A DNA stretch of 64,000 nt from Ovis canadensis. Its lineage: Eukaryota; Chordata; Mammalia; Artiodactyla; Bovidae. The notes beneath the pieces are model-generated. The model was not told where the DNA came from. It did no database searches and saw nothing but the letters and a program-made list of their open reading frames with translations. The number at the start of each line of letters is the position of its first letter. The stretch's first letter is position 1. The DNA lies in contig NC_091245.1 in NCBI RefSeq assembly GCF_042477335.2, forward strand, positions 118,826,501 to 118,890,500. Reading direction: 5' to 3'. Below, piece after piece: positions 48,665 to 59,297 of the stretch. The position numbers were made by a program, and so were the translations under genes.

Positions 48665-48890
48665 AAGAATCCCCTGTGAAATGCAGGGCACATGGGTTCA
48701 ATCCCTGGTGGGGAGAACTAAGATCCTATATGCTAAAGGGCAACTAAGTCTGTGCATCCCAACTGCTGAGCCCATGTGTGCCACAACTAGAGAGTCCAAG
48801 TGTTGTAACAGAACATCCCACATGACTTAGTGAAGATCCCATATGCTGCAACTAAGACCCAACACAGCCAAATAAATAAATATTAAATAT
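48665..48890 (+). mobile_element. Long CHR-type SINE, 5'-truncated
   Basis: Starts at 'agaatcccctgtgaaatgc', with 'gggttcaatccctgg', 'gcaactaagaccc' and an aaataaataaatatt tail, followed by an AT run (48884-48902). Confidence 0.8.
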
Positions 48891-48969
48891 ATATATATAT
48901 ATTTGAAGCAGATGTCCCTTCCATAGAGCAGGCTTTCACACCACAATGTTCACAAATAACATTAAGAAA

Positions 48970-49170
48970 GGAAATCACATGAATATAATGCTATATTATA
49001 TTATATAGTAGTGCTATAATGCTATGTTATAGCACTATATGAAGCTATAACAGCACTATGATGGCACTACAGTAGCACTATGATTGTAGCACTATAATAG
49101 CACTATGATGCTAATATAGCACTATCATAATGCTATATTATATTATATAGCATTATATTCATGTGATTCC
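48970..49170. repeat. About 200-bp imperfect palindrome with GCACTAT repeats
   Basis: Left arm from gaaatcacatgaatataatg and right arm ending cattatattcatgtgattcc are near-perfect inverted copies (about 38 bases each). The space between holds at least six GCACTAT/ATAGTGC-type words. It lies between a CHR SINE and a BovB fragment and matches no transposon I know. Confidence 0.9.
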
Positions 49171-49894
49171 AAAGAATATTCAGGACTGACTTCTCTCAGG
49201 CTTGACTGCAAGGGACTCACTCTCATGAGCCTTCTCCAACACCACATTTCAAAAGTATCAATTCTTCTTGCACTCAGCCACCTTTATAGTTCAACTCCCA
49301 TATCCACACATGACCACTGGAAAAACCATAGCTTTGACTACATAGACCTTTATTGGCAACGTAACATTTCTGCTTTTTAATACATTGTCTAGGTTTGTCA
49401 TATCTTTTCTTCCAAAGAGGAAGCATCTTTTAATTTCATGCCTGTATTCACTATCTGAAGTAATTCTGGAGCCCAAGAAAATAAAACCTGTCACTGTTTC
49501 CATTGTTTCCCCATCTATTTGCCATGAAGTGATGAGACCAGATGCCATGATATTAGCTTTCTGAATGTTGACTTCTAAGCCAGCTTTTTCACTCTCCTCT
49601 TCTACTTTCATCATCTGTATATCTGAAGTTACTGATATTTCTCCCAGCAATCTTGATTCTAGCTTGTGAACCATCCAGCATTTTGCATAATGTACTCTGC
49701 ATATAAGTTAAACAAACAGGGTGACAATATACAGCCTTGATATACTCCTTTCCCAATTTTGAACCAGTCCATTGTTCCATGTCTGGTTCTAACTGTTGCT
49801 TCTTGACCTGCATACAGGTTTCTCAGGAGTCAGGTAAGACAGTCTGATATTCCCACCTCTTCAGGAATTTTCCAGTTTGTTGTGATCCACACAG
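49166..49894 (-). mobile_element. BovB LINE fragment
   Basis: Covers the C-terminal and RT region ('ccttctccaacaccacattt', 'ttaatttcatgcctg', 'gaaccagtccattgttcc') but lacks the 3' tail. Many stops; the YADD box reads YTDD. Confidence 0.9.
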
Positions 49895-49925
49895 CTTACC
49901 AGTTAACTTACTAGTTAAGCTTGCT

Positions 49926-50445
49926 TAGTTCAGTTCAGTTCAGTCGCTCAGTTGTGTCCGACTCTTTACGACCCCATGAACCACAGCATGCCAGGCCTCC
50001 CTGTCCATCACCAACTCCCGGAGTCGACCCAAACCCATGTTCACTGAGTTGGTGATGCCATCCAACCATCTCATCCTGTCATCCCTTTCTCCTCCTGCCT
50101 TCAATCTTTCCCAGCATCAGGGTCTTTTCCAATGAGTCAGCTCTTTGCATCAGGTGGCCAAAGTATTGGAGTTTCAGCTTCAACATCAGTCCTTCCAATG
50201 AACACCCAGGACTGATCTCCTTTAGGATGGACTGGTTGGATCTCCTTGCAGTCCAAGGGACTCTCAAGAGTCTTCTCCAACACCACAGTTCAAAAGCATC
50301 AATTCTTCTGTGCTCAGCTTTCTTTATAGTCCAACTCTCACGTCCACACACGACCACTGGAAAAACTACAGCCTTGACTAGATGGACCTTTGTTGATAAA
50401 GTAATGTCTCTGCTTTTTAATATGCTGTCTAGGTTGGTCATAACC
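49926..50445 (-). mobile_element. BovB LINE 3' end with exact target-site duplication
   Basis: 520 bases, 5'-truncated after 'ctaggttggtcataacc'. Exact 11-bp duplication ttaagcttgct at 49915-49925 and 50446-50456. Better preserved than the BovB fragment beside it, so it came later. Confidence 0.95.
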
Positions 50446-50456
50446 TTAAGCTTGCT

Positions 50457-51716
50457 AGTTAACTATAAAATCTTTCAGTGTTTGATTTGACTGGTAATTC
50501 ATGGTAAAATATATCCAAGAAATAAGAGAAAGCATAGCAGTGAAAAAAGAATACTGAGATAAGAGTTATAAATTAGAACTTATGAGACTTCTATATAACC
50601 TGGGCAAGTTATTTAATCTTCCAAAGGTCCTTTTCAAAATCACTAGTTAAGTGGAAATTTTGTATTGAAATAATTTTGGACATTCCCTTTGGTCTCTCAC
50701 CTAACCAGTCCCTTTCCACCCCCGTACTATATACTTCACACGCACTTATGTCTGGTAACATCCATTAATGTATTGATTTATTGGTCTTTTCTTTCCATAA
50801 AATTTTGACACTATTAAGGGCAAGGAACACATCTTATTTGTTATATTCTGATACCTAGCACAATTCCTGGCACAAAGTAGGTACTTAACAGGTGTGAAGA
50901 AAACAGACTAGTGTTGAGGGGATGAGTACAAGGGAAGGGAGAGACAGAAATGAAGCAGGGAGCGGGGAAAGAGAAGAGTAAGAGGACAATCCTAATATGT
51001 ATGGGATAGCTCAGGTGAGCTTTGAAAGGTAATAAATGATTGCTTGTCATCTTTGGCTATTTTCCCAGCTTCTGTCAAAATCAGTCCCATAATCATTCAG
51101 GCCTGCTACGCATTAGTTTAGAAAACAGTAGCTTACCTTATCGTTAAACAAGATTACAGTTGTAAAGATTATTTTAAGAATCAAAATATCTCTGAATGAC
51201 TGACTACCTTCATTGGGAAGCAGTTTGCTAAAAAGGAACTTAAAAACCCAAGGGACATACTAAACTCTTTTTAGAGTCCTCATAATAGCTTAGTCTTCAC
51301 TTTATAAATAAGATAACCTCAAAATTAAGAGGGTGAAAAAGTTACCATGTAACTGTATTCTAACAAAATTAAATTTCCCTGAATTTTGACAACTGGATTG
51401 AGGATGAGAGAATGTCCATGTTCTTAGGTAACACATAGTTTTAGTAGTTATGAGTAAAGGGGCATGAAATCCACATCAAACTTCTGAAAGATTCAGAAAA
51501 ATTTATAAAAATAATATATGAATGAGCACAAATATTTATGATATAGAGAAACAGAAAAAAAGAAAGCAAATGAGGAAAAACGTTAACAATTGTGAATCTG
51601 GTTAATGGATATATAGTCTTATAACTTTTCTGTAAATATGAAATATCAAAATATTACAAAAAAGTTAATTGTCCACACAGAGCAAGTTAGATAAAGCCAT
51701 ATAAAAGGATACTTAC
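50457..51716. other. TMCO1 intron sequence with L2 and MIR traces
   Basis: 50560-50640 resembles MIR ('ctgggcaagttatttaatc'); 50800-50890 resembles an L2 3' end ('ctagcacaattcctggc', 'aaagtaggtacttaac'). The rest is unassigned. Confidence 0.4.
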
Positions 51717-51784
51717 ATGGAATTAAACATTCCCATTAAGGCAGTAAAACAAAAGCCAATTGCAAACATGGATTTCATTCGAAC
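51717..51784 (-). CDS. TMCO1: TMCO1 coding exon, residues 86-108 (probably exon 5)
   Basis: This 68-nt exon encodes V86-S107 and the first two bases of Ile108. The sequence begins VRMKSMFAIG and continues through FCFTALMGMFNS, a hydrophobic stretch that forms a membrane segment of the Oxa1-like core. The acceptor is ttacag before GTTCGA; the donor is TCCAT/gtaagt, a strong consensus. The phase (2 bases left over) is completed by the single A at the start of the next exon, giving ATA for Ile108. The next intron is 16.5 kb and is full of L1, BovB and SINE insertions. Confidence 0.96.
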
Positions 51785-52486
51785 CTGTAAGATCAACAAA
51801 TTGTCACTTCACACTAAAGGAAAACCACTACTAAAGCATATGCCCCCAAATTTTGATATCATATAATTTTTAAAAGATGCTCCTTGGCAAAAAATTGTCT
51901 GTTGTCTAACCCATCCTCCACCTCCAAGGCCTCTTCTCCTTGTCACCTTCTGATGAACCGTACTGCAGTGCCCACATGACCTAATTCCGGCCAACGAGTG
52001 ATGAGTACAAGTACTAACCAAAACTTTTAAAAGGGGCAAACTTGGCTAGCATCCCTTTAGGCCTTCTGACCATACTTCCTGTCTGGAATGAAGAACGTAA
52101 TTCCTGACAGTAAAGCAACATCAAACAACCAAATGACCATAAGCTAAGGAAGGCTAACTGGAGTCTTTAGTGACACTACTGTGCTGCCACACCAGCCCGG
52201 GACTACCAACCTCTACCTCTTGATCAAGCAAAAAAAAGTTACATGTTCAAGTATATAAGGTATTTTGTTTCTTGAGGCTAGCTACTTTCTTAATTACATG
52301 TGCCATAAAAGTATAAATAAACAAAAGATCATAAAGGCATGACTAACAGTTTATCAGAAAATTTTATCTCTTCTTTCTGCAGTTTTCAAATTTGGTCTCT
52401 TGAACGTGGAGTAACTATGACAACAGAAAAGCTATTTTCAAAAAACTATACTTCTAAATTATAATCTTTCTTAAAAAGAATTTCAA
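51785..52486. other. TMCO1 intron sequence, possible ancient repeat
   Basis: 51900-52330 has words ('gtgctgccacaccagcccgg', 'catgacctaattccggcc') that look like an old LTR or DNA transposon, but no family can be named with confidence. Confidence 0.3.
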
Positions 52487-52686
52487 GGCACTTCTCTGGT
52501 GGTCCAGTAGTTAAGAATCCACCTTGCAATGCAGGGGATGCAGGTTCAATCCCTGGGTGGAGAATTAAGATACCGCATGCCAGGGAGCAACGAAGCCTGC
52601 ACGCGACAACTAGAGAGTCTGTGAACTGCAATGAAAGATCCCATGTGATGCAACCTGACAGCCAAATAAATGAACAAATAAATACA
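52487..52686 (+). mobile_element. Long CHR-type SINE
   Basis: ggcacttctctggtggtccag, 'gcaggttcaatccctggg', 'cgacaactagagagtctg', A-rich tail. Confidence 0.88.
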
Positions 52687-53386
52687 TTTTTTTAAAACAG
52701 AGTTTTAAGAAACAGAAGATAAAATAATATATATAGCAAAGGTCTCTCAGTAAGCAAATGATAACTGTTGCACAATTTAAGTGTCTTGTTTGAATATACA
52801 GAAATTAGGCAGAAAAATTAGTCAAGCCATATAATTCGCCTACCTATGCCTCAGAAAGACATGCTTGAAAACACTCTACTCTTTATAAATAATGAGTAAA
52901 TGGCTAATAAAAACACTTTTCCTTACACTTTATGATATGCCTGACCTTCAGAGCAAAAGGCCTCTTAAAGAATAAAGGCCATCTATGATGTTCCAAAGCT
53001 TATGATGGGATTACCAGGTCACCAAAAGCCAAAGATTCAGTAATAATGTAAGGAAGAAAAGAAAATAAGTGACTTCATTTGAAAACATAAGGGAGAAGCT
53101 AAAAAAACAAAACAAAACAAAAAAACAAAAAAAAACTGTGTGTAAATGACAAAATTATGACCTCAAGACACTCTTAAAAAAAGAAGCTATTCATATTACC
53201 AACATGAAGCTTCAGCCCTGTAAGCACATTTTCACTTCTATTTGGTCTAAGAACACCCATTACATTATTTATAGCATGCGTAACTATAAATTTCTGAAGA
53301 GGTAAAGTGCAATGTACTTGATGCAAATCATGGTCTTTTGCTGAAAAACATGTGGTTTATCATGAAGTTATATTTAGGACTCTTAC
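52687..53386. other. TMCO1 intron sequence, A-rich tract
   Basis: aaacaaaacaaaac-type low-complexity tract at 53100-53137. No other repeat assigned. Contains the donor region of the 47-nt exon at its right edge. Confidence 0.45.
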
Positions 53387-53433
53387 CATTGACAGATCTC
53401 TGTTGTTATTCTTCAGTTTCTCTTCTTGCCGCT
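53387..53433 (-). CDS. TMCO1: TMCO1 coding exon, residues 70-85 (probably exon 4)
   Basis: This 47-nt exon encodes the last two bases of the Glu70 codon and then RQEEKLKNNNRDLSM (residues 71-85), the end of the charged cytosolic coiled-coil that follows the first membrane segment. The acceptor is ttccttgcag and the donor is ATG/gtaaga, leaving phase 0 at the 3' side. The reading matches the known TMCO1 protein at every residue I can recall. The upstream exon, which must end with the first base of a Glu codon, is not in the window. The next exon is 1.6 kb away. Confidence 0.95.
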
Positions 53434-54026
53434 CTGCAAGGAATTAATGAACTAGTTAATATACACAGCACTGAGCAAGAAGCAGATGTTAAACTGTCAC
53501 TGACTGGTGACTACAATGTTTCTGTCTCAGTTATCACTTAATAAGATAAGCTGAATACTCCGGAATACCATATACTTTGTACTAACAGAAAATTCAAATG
53601 CAGGAGAGCACTAAAATAGTTCAATTTAAATAAATAAAAATCTTTAAATTTTAATTTTAAAAATTACCTCTGGTATTAAGTGTTTCAGCTCTGTACATTA
53701 AGATATAGTCATTATTATATCAGTGGGAGGTATAATCATAATGACTACACTTAGATTTCAAATATTAATTACCCATCTCAAGTTTCTTTCCCCCTTTTTC
53801 AGTTTAAGAAAGCATAGCATCTAAAAATTAAAAGCCAATTAAGATAAAGTTAGGTTCAGCTTGTTTCATCTTACAGTCAAATGAAGCTAAAAATAAGCAT
53901 ACTTTCATATTTAAGTCACTTGGAAAGCTAGGAAATTTGACATATATTTCAAAAAAATTGTTATATACACCAAATCTAAACTGCTAAAGAAGTTTCAGCT
54001 ACATATTAATGCTCTTATCTACTGTA
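53434..54026. other. TMCO1 intron sequence upstream of the 47-nt exon
   Basis: AT-rich, no repeat or exon recognised; includes the acceptor region at 53434-53445. Confidence 0.45.
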
Positions 54027-54038
54027 TCCCATGAACAC

Positions 54039-55406
54039 TGTTGTTCAGTTGCTAAGTTGTGTACCATTTTTTGCAACCCCATGAACTGCAGCACACCAGG
54101 TTTCCCTGTTCTCTACTGTCTTCTGGAGTTTGCTTAAATTCATGTGGAGTTAGTGATGTCATCCAACCATCTCATCTTTCTGTCGTCCCCTCCTCCTCTT
54201 GCTCTCAAGCTTTCCTAACATCAGGGTCTTGTCCAATGAGTCAGTTCTTCGCATCAGGTGGCCAAACTACTGGAGCTTCAGCTTGAGCATCAGTCTTTCT
54301 AATGAATGTTAGGGGCTGATATCCCTTAGGATTGACTGGTTTGATCTCCTTGCTGTCCAAGGGATTCTCAAGAGTCTTCTCTTGAGAACCACCAGAATCT
54401 GAAAGCATCGAAGCTCCGGCTCTTGGCCTTGTTTATGGTCCAACTCTCATATCCAAGCATGACCACTGGAAAAACCATAGCTTTGACTATATGGACCTCT
54501 GTCCACAAAGTGATGTCTCTGCTTTTCAATATACTGTCTAGGTTTTTCATAGCTTTTCTTCCAAGAAGCAAGTGTTTTTTAAATTTCATGGCTGCAGTCA
54601 CCATCTGCAGTGATTTTGGAGCCCAAGAAAAGAATATCTGTCACTGTTTCCATTGTTTCCCCATCAATTTGTCATAAAGTGATGGGACCGGATGCCATGA
54701 TATTAGTTTTCTAAATGTTGAGTTTTAATCCTGCTTTTTCACTCCCCTCTTTTACCTTCCTCAAGCGGTTCTTTAGTTCCTCTTTGTTTCCTGCCATTTG
54801 GGTAGTATCATCTGCATATCTGAAGTCATTGATATCTCTCCCAGCAATCTTTGATTCCAGCTTGTGGGTCATCTAGCCCAGCATTTCACATGATGTACTC
54901 TGCATGTAAGTTAAATAAGCAGGGTGACAATATACGGTCTTGAGGTGCTCCTTTCCCAATTTTGAACCAGTCTGTTGTTCTATGTCCAGTTCTAACTATT
55001 GCTTCTTGTCCTAAATATAGGTTTCTCAAGAGACAGGTATGGTGGTCTGGTATTCCTGTCTCTTGAAGAATTTTCCAGTTTGTTGTGATCCACACAGAAA
55101 AAGTCTTTAATGTAGTCAATGAAGCAGAAGTAGATGTTTTTCTGGAATTCTCTTGCTTTTTCTATGGTCCGATGGATGTTGGCAATATGATCGCTGGTTC
55201 CTCTCCCTTTTCTAAATCCAGCATGTACATCTAGAAGTTCTTGGTTCATGTACTGCTAAAGCCTAGCTTGGAGGATTTTGAGCATTATCTGGCTAGCATG
55301 TGAAATGAGAGCAACTGCACGGTAGCTTGAACATTCTTTAGTACTGCCCTTCTTTGGGATTGGAATGAAAACTGACTTTTTCTAGTCCTGTGGCCACTGC
55401 TGAGTT
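54039..55406 (-). mobile_element. BovB LINE with diverged target-site duplication
   Basis: Tail side at left (ttgttcagttgctaagttg), RT region to 'gactttttctagtcctgtgg' at right. Flanks tcccatgaacac (54027-54038) and tcccatcaacat (55407-55418) match at 10 of 12. Older than the 31-kb copy by the number of stops. Confidence 0.92.
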
Positions 55407-55609
55407 TCCCATCAACATATTGGACTTTATTGCTGTGCCTATGAAGAAACTGAGGTCCAGCAAAGGAGAAGTGACTTCTCAGAGCCCACACAGGTATTTT
55501 ATGGCAAAGCCAAGGCTACAATCCAAGTTTCCCAACCTCCAATCCAATGATCTCTATATATACCATGCTACTGCTTTCTTTGATCATGTATTTTTATCAC
55601 CAGGATTAA

Positions 55610-55720
55610 TTCACTCAACAAATACTTATTGACTACCTACTACATGCCAAGCACTTTTCTGGGTACTACGGATAAATGAATGATCAAAACACACACCAAT
55701 TCATACCCTCACAAGAATAT
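55610..55720 (-). mobile_element. L2 LINE 3'-end remnant
   Basis: 'cactcaacaaatacttattg', 'cctactacatgccaagcac', 'tgggtactacggataaatg' form the typical reverse L2 3' end. Confidence 0.6.
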
Positions 55721-56225
55721 TATGAAATAAAAATATAAAAAACCCTCTAAAATAAAAAAAAACATACAATTGGAATATATTAAAGTGGTATGAGCGCTGG
55801 CAAGTTCAGGCAGGTAAAAGAATGGAAGGAAGAAAAACAGGCGTACAGGAACTGCAGACTGGACTGCAGTTTTCAAACAACGCATGGGTGAGATGAATGT
55901 ATGACTCTTTGTCTTAAACAGTTCCTACCCAGTTTGTTCTCCATGGAGGAAAGGATACAGGCAGGAAAGAGCTGAAGGTGAAGATATATGGAAGAAAATG
56001 AACAAAATGGGATGGAGCTAAGGTGTATCTCAAGGGCTAGACCTCCTTTTCTATTGAACAGCTCTCTTACAATATAATAAGACATTTTAAAACTGGGGGT
56101 TTGAGGACTGGGGTAAGAGATAACTAGAAGTTAAACAGGCAAAGAACAAGTAGAAATGGAAAAGGACTGCCACTGAGACATGAAAAGAAAGGTATAGAAA
56201 AGCATCTGTGCTAGAAACCTGCACA
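55721..56225. other. TMCO1 intron sequence, nothing recognised
   Basis: A-rich at 55735-55765; otherwise unassigned. Confidence 0.4.
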
Positions 56226-57060
56226 TCCTTGACTTCCTACTCTATCTTCAATCAAACACCCAGTTCTATTCATTACACCTCATAAACTTATGAAATCTAC
56301 CACCTCCCCTCCTCCTTACTATCACTTCCAACATCTCTTACCTATATTGCTTTCCAACCTCCTAACAGACCTCACTGTCTCCAAACTTCTCTCCTCAAAT
56401 TCACATTCCACATAAATGCATATCAGATCTACCAAAAGGCAAACTGAACAAGATCATGATACTCACCAAGAGTGTCCTTCCATGGCTTTTTATCCCTATA
56501 AGATCATGTTTATTTCTTTCTCTCTCTTTTTCTTGGGTGTGTCATGCAGCATGTGGGATCTTAGATCCCTGACCAGGGATCAAACCCTTATCCCCTGCAG
56601 TGGAAGTGCAGACTCCAGTGGAACTGGACCACCAGAGAAGTCCCAAGATGATGTTTCAATATCACTTGCAAGTTCTGTATCTGGCTCCTGTTTCCTTCTG
56701 AAGCCACATTTCTGACCACTCCCATAAATTTTTACGTTCTCACCTCACCAAAGTTCCTTTATATATGATGATTTTCTCTTGATTCAGCATCTTTGTGCAT
56801 AAAGTTTCTTTTACCTTGGGTGACCAAGTGTCCCAGCTTTCCTAGACTGTTCCAGTTTTAGCTCTGAAAATCTCACATCCCAAGAAACTCCTTGGGCGAA
56901 ACAAATTGGAATGACTGGCTACCCTTCTACCTAGACTATTTCATCCTAGCCTATCAAATCCTTTCCTGGCTAGCCTATAACTCAACTTTTAAGCCTCAGC
57001 TCTTATGTCACCTCCTTTGGAAAATCTTGATTTCTTTAGCAATACTATTCTAAAAGAACT
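56226..57060 (+). repeat. Ancient mammalian-wide repeat, L2-like, with nested SINE
   Basis: Pyrimidine-rich family member with 'cctcctaacagacctcac', 'ccatggctttttatccc' and 'ctcttatgtcacctcctttgg' in order. Interrupted by a CHR SINE at 56512-56644. Confidence 0.4.
56512..56644 (-). mobile_element. CHR-type SINE with target-site duplication
   Basis: 'catgcagcatgtgggatc', 'gaccagggatcaaaccc', 'ccaccagagaagtccc'. Flanks aagatcatgttt (56500-56511) and aagatgatgttt (56645-56656), one mismatch. Confidence 0.9.
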
Positions 57061-57079
57061 TTCTACAATTATAAAAATA

Positions 57080-57240
57080 TCTTATATCTGTGCTATCAAT
57101 ATAGCTACGTATAGCTACTGAGCAGTAAAATATGACCAGTGTGATTGAGGTCCTAAAATTTCAACTTCATTTAATTTCAATTAATTTAACAGTCAAAGGT
57201 AGCTAGAGGGTGCAGAATTGGATAATACAGTCTTAGACAC
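57080..57240. mobile_element. MER5-type hAT DNA transposon remnant
   Basis: 'tctgtgctatcaatatagc', 'gtatagctactgagc', 'aatttcaattaatttaac' and 'gtagctagaggg' follow the MER5A order. Terminal inverted repeats are no longer clear. Confidence 0.5.
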
Positions 57241-57301
57241 TGGATTAAAACTTCTGATTCAGTAAAACCTAGGAGTAAGATTCAGAGTCAATACTCCGTT
57301 A

Positions 57302-57530
57302 ACCTGATGTGAAGAGCCAACTCTTTGGAAAAGACCCTGATGCTGGGAAAGATTGAAGGCAGTAGGAGAAAGGGACGACAGAGGACGAGATGGTTGGATG
57401 GTATCACCAACTCAATGGACATGAGTTTGAGCAAGCTCTGGGAGATGGTGAAGGACAGGGAAGCCTGGAGTGCTGCAGTCCATGGAGTTGCAAAGAGCTG
57501 GACACAACTGAGCAACTGAACAACAACAAA
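57302..57530 (+). mobile_element. BovB 3'-end fragment
   Basis: ctgatgtgaagagccaactc to 'actgagcaactgaacaac' with an (aac)n tail. Strongly 5'-truncated. Confidence 0.92.
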
Positions 57531-58180
57531 GACTCAGAACCCTTCATTTTAACAAACATCTCAAGCAAAACTGATATGGGTGGCCTAGAGACCATGTATG
57601 AGAAATACTATATAGAAAGAACTGTAGGATACAAGCCAAAGTTAGGTGCAAGCAAAAATTAAATCCTGTGAAGCACTGCATACCAGAAGAGAGAAAGGTA
57701 CTATAAATTTATAGTGAGCACAATGTCTGGCTTATCTCAGGGCTTGCTCTGTCTGCAGGAATTGCTTTAACACAGTTCTTGCCTTCTTGTAACCAGTTAG
57801 TTCAGCTTTTCCTGAATTCTTGATCACATATACCCTTAAGTTCCTCATTACTTGAGATAGCTTACTATAGCCAAAGAGCTAAATAAAATACATCAAAAGT
57901 AGTATATCGTCTATGAGAGGGAAACAAAAAATGACCAAAATATCTGCTCCTGAAATCAAGAATGAAAAATATAGTCTTCAGACACCTCAGTTTCAAATTA
58001 ATGGCTCTACCTAACACCACAATCTAAGGGCGTCACCTAAGTGATATCAATGACATTTTGATTCTCTGAAACACTGAATTTGCTGACCTTTCCCCTCTTA
58101 TTAAAAACTCCCTTCTTTCAAAGCAGCAATATCACTCTTTATAGTCCCCTCATCACTGTGTGTGTGTGTGTATAATGCAT
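57531..58180. other. TMCO1 intron sequence, TG repeat at the right
   Basis: Unassigned DNA; a short (TG)7-8 tract at 58157-58172 precedes the Bov-tA. Confidence 0.4.
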
Positions 58181-58395
58181 ACTAACTCGCTTCAGTCATA
58201 TTCAACTCTCTGGGACCCGATGGACTGTAACCCCCCAGGCTCCTCTGACTGTAGGATTCTCCAGACAAGAATACTGGAGTGGGTAGCCATTCCTTCCTCC
58301 AGGGGATCTTCCTGACCCAGGGATCAAACTTGTGTCTCTTACGTCTCCTGTGTTGGCAGGTGGGTTCTTTATCACTACTGCCACCTGGGACGCCC
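58181..58395 (-). mobile_element. Bov-tA SINE
   Basis: actaactcgcttcagtcata at the left, 'tgccacctgggacgccc' at the right. Full-length, reverse. Confidence 0.85.
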
Positions 58396-58407
58396 AGTAT
58401 ATATATG

Positions 58408-58565
58408 TTTATTTATTTGGCTGTGCTGGGTCTTGGTCGCAGTTTGAGGGATCTTTTAGTTGCAGCAAGTGCCAAGTGGGATCCAGCTCCCTGACCAGTG
58501 ATTGAGCCCAAGGCCCCTGTATTTTTAGTGCAGAATCTTAGCCCACTGGACTACCAGGGAAGTCC
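58408..58565 (-). mobile_element. CHR-type SINE
   Basis: 'tttatttatttggctgtgctg', 'ccagctccctgaccagtg', 'ggactaccagggaagtccc'. Directly behind the Bov-tA. Confidence 0.9.
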
Positions 58566-58625
58566 CTAAACATTTAATTTTTAAAGAAGCCCAAGTAGGG
58601 AATCTGAGAAAAGTAAAAATAAGGG

Positions 58626-58865
58626 TTGCTGCTACTGCTGCTAAGTCGCTTCAGTCGTGTCCGACTCTGCGCGACTCCATAGACGGCAGCCCACCAGGCT
58701 CCCCTGTCGCTGGGATTCTCTAGGCAAGAACACTGGTGTGGGTTGCCATTTCCTTCTCCAATGCATGAAACTGAAAAGTGAAAGTGAAGTCACTCAGTCG
58801 TGTCCGACTCTTAGCGACCCCATGGACTGTAGCCTACGAGGCTCCTCCGTCCATGGAATTTCCCG
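58626..58865 (-). mobile_element. Bov-A2 SINE, truncated
   Basis: tgctgctactgctgctaagtcg at left (complement of CAG tail), first Bov-A unit, 'atgcatgaaactgaaaagtg' linker, second unit breaking off at 'gtccatggaatttcccg'. Confidence 0.9.
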
Positions 58866-59297
58866 GGTTACATAATAAAATTACATTGATAGATAGGGTC
58901 AGTGACAGAAAGGCATTTAATGGTCTCATAAAGCTGCTGGAAATGAACAGCAAATCTGACTCTATGCTTATTAGCAGCTGGTTTAAAGTAGGAAGAAAAA
59001 CCATCAGTTCAAACAGTGTCAGTAAGATAAAAGTAAATCAATTATTTATGAGAATCACTGCTTGTCTTGATATTTTAAACTACTAGAGTTTCTATAATCT
59101 CTTGTCAAAAGAATACCATCTAATGTAAATAATATAATGTTCTCAATAAACAGTCCATAGTACTACTAAAATACAATTGTATCTGGCTGAGTTTTTCATG
59201 ACATACCTAAAGTGCTATGTCAAGGCAAAATACAGTTGAAGCAATTTTATAAAGGCCCAAATAATACAAGTTTAGGTTTAAAGATTTCTGATCAGCC
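58866..59297. other. TMCO1 intron sequence, nothing recognised
   Basis: The open frame at 58778-59086 begins in the SINE and has no family resemblance beyond it. Confidence 0.4.

Noticed and set aside
13180..58865. Direct repeats recurring every few kb with similar spacing, CRISPR-like at first sight
   Set aside because: They are dispersed Bov-A2/Bov-tA SINEs in both orientations with unrelated flanks; no regular spacers and the organism is a mammal.
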